A DNA stretch of 32,992 nucleotides from an uncultured Eubacteriales bacterium (GTDB lineage Bacteria > Bacillota > Clostridia > Oscillospirales > Oscillospiraceae). Positions within the stretch are counted from its first letter, which is position 1. Each line of letters starts with the position of its first letter. Positions 30,119-32,992 of the stretch are shown here, one piece after another. Location of the stretch: NCBI GenBank assembly GCA_900555735.1, contig USMI01000009.1:1-32992 (forward strand), written 5' to 3'. Under the pieces are notes generated by a model, which was not told the origin of the DNA, did not search any database, and was given only the letters and a program-made list of their open reading frames with translations. A program made the position numbers and the translations under genes.

Positions 30119-30146
30119 GCTTCCCATGGGAAGCATGAAATCGTTT
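30119..30146 (+). promoter_or_regulatory. Upstream regulatory region of the sugar-binding lipoprotein gene
   Basis: GCTTCCCATGGGAAGC (30119-30134) is a perfect palindrome. It is followed by TGAAATCGTTT (30136-30146), which shares TGAAANCGTTT with the operator candidate in front of the LacI gene. CAGTA-CA-TACTG lies further down. A clear -10/-35 pair could not be assigned before the ATG at 30198. Confidence 0.4.
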
Positions 30147-30197
30147 TTTGCAGTACATACTGTGAAAATAAATATTGAATTGAAGGAGATCATCAAC

Positions 30198-31514
30198 ATG
30201 AAGAAGTTTCTTGCACTGATTCTTGCTCTTGTGATGGCTTTGTCTCTGGTCGCCTGCGGCGGCGGAAACAATGACGCACAGGGCAACGGCGATGGTGACA
30301 CCACTGCCACCGGCAGCGTGTATTACCTGAACTTCAAGCCTGAGGCCGAGGATGCCTGGCAGGCTCTGGCCAAGACCTACACCGAGCAGACCGGCGTGCC
30401 TGTCAAGGTCGTGACCGCCGCCTCCGGCGAGTACGAGACCATGCTGGTGTCCGAGATGGACAAGGATGCCGCTCCCACCCTGTTCCAGTGCAACGAGGGC
30501 GGCGTGGCTACCTGGGGTGATTTCTGCTACGATCTGAGCAGCACCGACGTGTACAACGAGCTGGCTTCCAAGGACTACGCTCTGAAGAACGCCAACGGTG
30601 AGGTCATCTCCATCGCCTACTGCCTGGAGACCTACGGCATCATCGTCAACAAGGCTCTGCTGGAGCAGGCCGGTCACTCCGTGGACGAAATCACCAACTT
30701 TGAGACCCTGAAGGCCGTTGCTGACGACATTCACGCCCGTGCTTCCGAGCTGGGCTTCGACGCCTTCACCTCCGCCGGTCTGGACGGCAGCTCCTCCTGG
30801 CGCTTCTCCGGCCACCTGGCCAATATGCCTCTGTTCTATGAGTTCCGTGACGACAGCGTGAGCTCCAAGCCCGCCACCATCAAGGGTACTTATCTGGACA
30901 ACTACAAGAACGTTTGGGATCTGTACATCACTGACTCCGCCACCACCGGCGCCGCCCTGCTGACCGCTACCGGCGATCAGGCTGAGGCTGAGTTCGGCGA
31001 GGGCAAGGCTGTGTTCTATCAGAACGGCACCTGGGAGTACAGCAACCTGACCGCTGCTGACAAGTTCGCCATGAACCCCGATGATCTGACCATGATCCCC
31101 ATCTACTGCGGCGTGGAAGGCGAGGAGAAGGCCGGCCTGTGCACCGGTACCGAGAACTACTGGTCCGTCAACAAGAACGCCAAGCCCGAGGACATCCAGG
31201 CTACTCTGGACTTCCTGAAGTGGGTCGTTACCTCTGACGAGGGCACCACCATGATGTCCGAGCAGTTCGGCGCTTGCCCCTTCAAGTCCTCCAAGGCTCC
31301 CTCCAATCCGTTCAGCGCTCTGGCCAACGAGTACGTTGCCAACGGCTGCTATCCTGTCACCTGGGCCTTCAACTATACGCCCGCTGTGAACGATTGGCGT
31401 GCCGCCGTGGTGGATGCTCTGAGCAAGTACACCGCTGACAACGGCAGCTGGGACGACGTCAAGACCGCTTTCGTGGAAGGCTGGGCTACCCAGTACGCCA
31501 ACGAGAACGCCTAA
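30198..31514 (+). CDS. ABC transporter sugar-binding lipoprotein
   Basis: 438 residues. A lipoprotein signal peptide (MKKFLALILALVMALSLVAC) ends in lipobox LVAC with Cys20. A glycine/asparagine-rich linker follows, then a type-1 extracellular solute-binding domain with YETMLVSEMDKDAAPTLFQ, GEGKAVFYQNGTWEY and ENYWSVNKNA. It captures a carbohydrate, probably an oligosaccharide or polyol, at the outer face of the membrane. Codon use is more biased (GCT, AAG, GAG, CTG) than in neighbours, suggesting high expression. AAGGAG lies nine bases before the ATG. The permeases lie downstream past a strong hairpin. Confidence 0.92.
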   Translation: MKKFLALILALVMALSLVACGGGNNDAQGNGDGDTTATGSVYYLNFKPEAEDAWQALAKTYTEQTGVPVKVVTAASGEYETMLVSEMDKDAAPTLFQCNEGGVATWGDFCYDLSSTDVYNELASKDYALKNANGEVISIAYCLETYGIIVNKALLEQAGHSVDEITNFETLKAVADDIHARASELGFDAFTSAGLDGSSSWRFSGHLANMPLFYEFRDDSVSSKPATIKGTYLDNYKNVWDLYITDSATTGAALLTATGDQAEAEFGEGKAVFYQNGTWEYSNLTAADKFAMNPDDLTMIPIYCGVEGEEKAGLCTGTENYWSVNKNAKPEDIQATLDFLKWVVTSDEGTTMMSEQFGACPFKSSKAPSNPFSALANEYVANGCYPVTWAFNYTPAVNDWRAAVVDALSKYTADNGSWDDVKTAFVEGWATQYANENA

Positions 31515-31535
31515 CGTATCTCCGGAAACTGCATA

Positions 31536-31570
31536 AAACAGGGGGCGGGCTTTTCGCCCGCCCCCTGTTT
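31536..31570 (+). terminator. Strong intra-operon hairpin after the lipoprotein gene
   Basis: Perfect 15-base-pair stem (31536-31550 with 31556-31570), a TTTTC loop, and a T/C-rich tail. It probably lets lipoprotein mRNA accumulate above permease mRNA. Confidence 0.8.
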
Positions 31571-31593
31571 CTCTCTTTGACACACAGGGTGTG

Positions 31594-31635
31594 ACGAAAG
31601 CTGTCGGCCGAAGGGCCTTCGGCCAAGAGCTTTCG
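31594..31635 (+). promoter_or_regulatory. Second hairpin before the permease genes
   Basis: CGAAAGCT (31594-31601) pairs with AGCTTTCG (31628-31635), with an inner GGCCGAAGG/CCTTCGGCC stem. The nested structure is followed by no T-run and ends 35 bases before the permease ATG. It might be an RNA-stability or attenuation element. Confidence 0.5.
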
Positions 31636-31669
31636 CCATAACGATATGATGGAGAACAGGAGTGGTCAA

Positions 31670-32593
31670 ATGAAGCGATTTCAACGAAAACGGGATACGG
31701 CGGCACTGAACAGCCGTCTGATCCGCCGGCCTATTCAACGGATGGTGTGGCTGTTTCTGCTGCCCACCTTCGCCGCCTTTTGCATCGGGTTTCTGTGGCC
31801 CTTCCTGCAGGGCGCGTTTTTGTCCTTCTGTAAGTTCAAGCTCATCAGCCAGTGGTCGTGGGTGGGTTTTGACAATTATGTGAAAGCCTTCTCCGACAGC
31901 AGCTTCCTGCACGCCTTCTGGTTCACGGCGCTGTTCGCCTTTGTGTCGGTGCTGTTTATCAACACGCTGGCCTTTGCGGTGGCCTATGCGCTGACCCAGA
32001 ACATCAAAGGCTCCAACCTGTTCCGCACCGTGTTCTTTATGCCTAACCTGATCGGCGGCATCGTGCTGGGCTACATCTGGTCCATGATCTTCGACGGCAT
32101 TCTGGTGAAGTACAACAGCTCTGTGGTGCTCAACAGCAAATACGGCTTCTGGGGACTGATCATCCTGATCTGCTGGCAGCAGGTGGGCTACATGATGATC
32201 ATCTACATCGCCGGACTGCAGGCTGTGCCGGAGGATATGCTGGAGGCCGCCCGCATCGACGGTGCCACCCGCTGGCAGACACTGTGGAAGGTGACCATTC
32301 CCAACATGATGAGCTCCTTCACCATCTGCATCTTCCTGACCCTGACCAACGGCTTCAAGCTGTTTGACCAGAACCTGGCGCTGACGGAGGGGCGTCCTTT
32401 CCTGCAACAAGCGGACGGCAGCGTCATCAAAACCACGGAGATGCTGGCGCTGAACATCTACAACTCCTTCTATTCCTCCAGCGGCAACAACCGCGGCACG
32501 GCGCAGGCCAAGGCGGTTCTGTTCTTCATTCTGGTGGCGGCCATCGGCTTGATCCAGCTGCGCTCCACCCGTAAAAAGGAGGTACAGCAGTGA
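31670..32593 (+). CDS. Sugar ABC transporter permease, MalF/UgpA type
   Basis: 307 residues with six membrane helices. The cytoplasmic coupling loop (EAA motif) is EAARIDGATRWQTLWKVTIP. The MalF/UgpA-type N-terminus is short and basic, then LFLLPTFAAF. AGGAG is eight bases before the ATG at 31670; the in-frame ATG at 31646 has no ribosome site. It overlaps the next permease by one base. It forms the membrane channel together with the following gene and needs an ATPase that is not seen nearby. Confidence 0.93.
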   Translation: MKRFQRKRDTAALNSRLIRRPIQRMVWLFLLPTFAAFCIGFLWPFLQGAFLSFCKFKLISQWSWVGFDNYVKAFSDSSFLHAFWFTALFAFVSVLFINTLAFAVAYALTQNIKGSNLFRTVFFMPNLIGGIVLGYIWSMIFDGILVKYNSSVVLNSKYGFWGLIILICWQQVGYMMIIYIAGLQAVPEDMLEAARIDGATRWQTLWKVTIPNMMSSFTICIFLTLTNGFKLFDQNLALTEGRPFLQQADGSVIKTTEMLALNIYNSFYSSSGNNRGTAQAKAVLFFILVAAIGLIQLRSTRKKEVQQ

Positions 32594-32992
32594 TGAAAAA
32601 AGGTCTGAAAACCCGGGAGGATCGCCGCAAGATGGCGCTGACAGTGGTATTCACCGTGATCTGCGTCATCTACGTGCTGCCCATCCTGATCGTGCTGATC
32701 AACTCCTTCAAGACAAACGCCGCCGTCAACACGGAGACCTTTGCCCTGCCCAACTCCGACACCTTTATGGGACTGCAGAACTACGTCAAGGGCATGACCT
32801 TCGGCAGCTATCCCTTTATCAAGGCTGTATTCTTCAGCCTGTTTATCACTGTGGTGTCCTCGGGACTGATCCTGCTGTGCACCTCTATGGCCGCCTGGTA
32901 TGTGGCGCGCGTGGGGAGCCTGTTCAGCAAGATCGTATACTACCTGTGCGTGTTCTCCATGGTGGTGCCGTTCCAGATGGTGATGTTCACCC
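32593..32992 (+). CDS. Sugar ABC transporter permease, MalG/UgpE type, cut off by window edge
   Basis: 133 residues are visible. The N-terminus MKKGLKTREDRRKMALTVV leads to a first membrane helix ending LIVLINSFKT, typical of the MalG/UgpE partner. Two further helices are visible before the edge; the EAA loop lies beyond it. AAAGGAGG sits ten bases before the ATG at 32593 (a GTG directly before it is also possible). The stop of the first permease overlaps the start, so they are translationally coupled. Confidence 0.9.
   Translation, partial: MKKGLKTREDRRKMALTVVFTVICVIYVLPILIVLINSFKTNAAVNTETFALPNSDTFMGLQNYVKGMTFGSYPFIKAVFFSLFITVVSSGLILLCTSMAAWYVARVGSLFSKIVYYLCVFSMVVPFQMVMFT

Noticed and set aside
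30148..30176. TTGCAG-17-AATATT promoter for the lipoprotein gene
   Set aside because: The implied transcription start would fall in the ribosome binding site, so a functional promoter with these boxes is unlikely.

Overview
The window reads as chromosomal core DNA from a GC-rich, gut-type Clostridia member, most likely Oscillospiraceae (Flavonifractor/Oscillibacter/Faecalibacterium relatives). The evidence is an L27 with the Firmicutes N-terminal extension next to its processing protease Prp, AGGAGG-type ribosome binding sites, sigma-A promoters with 17-18 base spacers, TSCPD, DUF1292 and DUF1273 proteins, a Firmicutes-type PBP1A, and a MalK/MsmK-type sugar ABC system. No phage, transposase, CRISPR array, rRNA or tRNA was seen. 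The species assignment is inference only.

Layout. 1-2.9 kb: a partial tmcAL and an unknown gene (minus strand) diverge from mtnN-luxS, the S-adenosylhomocysteine recycling pair. 2.9-5.7 kb: rplU-prp-rpmA, then obg, then a 59-residue micro-gene whose ribosome binding site is the 3' arm of the obg terminator. 5.8-9.4 kb: a stand-alone sugar-ABC ATPase with a long leader, an SGNH hydrolase, and a divergent MerR-RDD membrane-bound regulator. 9.5-13.6 kb (minus): a type Ic aminotransferase, an NhaC antiporter, and smr plus a nitrilase-family amidase. 13.7-15.2 kb: a YfcE-like phosphoesterase and endonuclease IV. 15.2-18.6 kb (minus): a TSCPD protein, a DUF1273 protein and PBP1A. 18.9-23.7 kb (plus): a DUF1292 protein, a probable 6S RNA, a hairpin-rich intergenic stretch, a parvulin-type foldase, and tcdA-DUF554-proC. 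23.7-25.4 kb: two mini-ORFs, a LysR regulator and a 525-base repeat-rich non-coding block. 25.4-28.8 kb: a DUF2156-GNAT fusion, a YgjP-like metallopeptidase, and a PPC-domain/unknown/Nudix cluster. 29.0 kb to the end: a LacI regulator followed by a sugar ABC operon (lipoprotein, permease, permease; the last is cut by the window edge).

How parts may work together. The LacI regulator, lipoprotein and two permeases form a sugar-uptake locus that shows no ATPase gene within the window. The lone ATPase at 5.8-6.9 kb is of the type that serves several such importers, so it may energise this one. MtnN and LuxS together convert S-adenosylhomocysteine to homocysteine and the AI-2 precursor. Prp matures L27 from the same operon. 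The MerR-RDD protein has a 19-base promoter spacer with a central dyad directly upstream, the hallmark of MerR autoregulation, so it looks like a self-regulated membrane sensor.

The items most worth a second look are the MerR-RDD sensor, the terminator/ribosome-site overlap after obg, the structured leaders of the LacI and ATPase genes, the double hairpin inside the sugar operon, and the dispersed/inverted non-coding repeats near 13.7 kb and 25 kb. All motif coordinates come from reading by eye; no database search or folding program was run.
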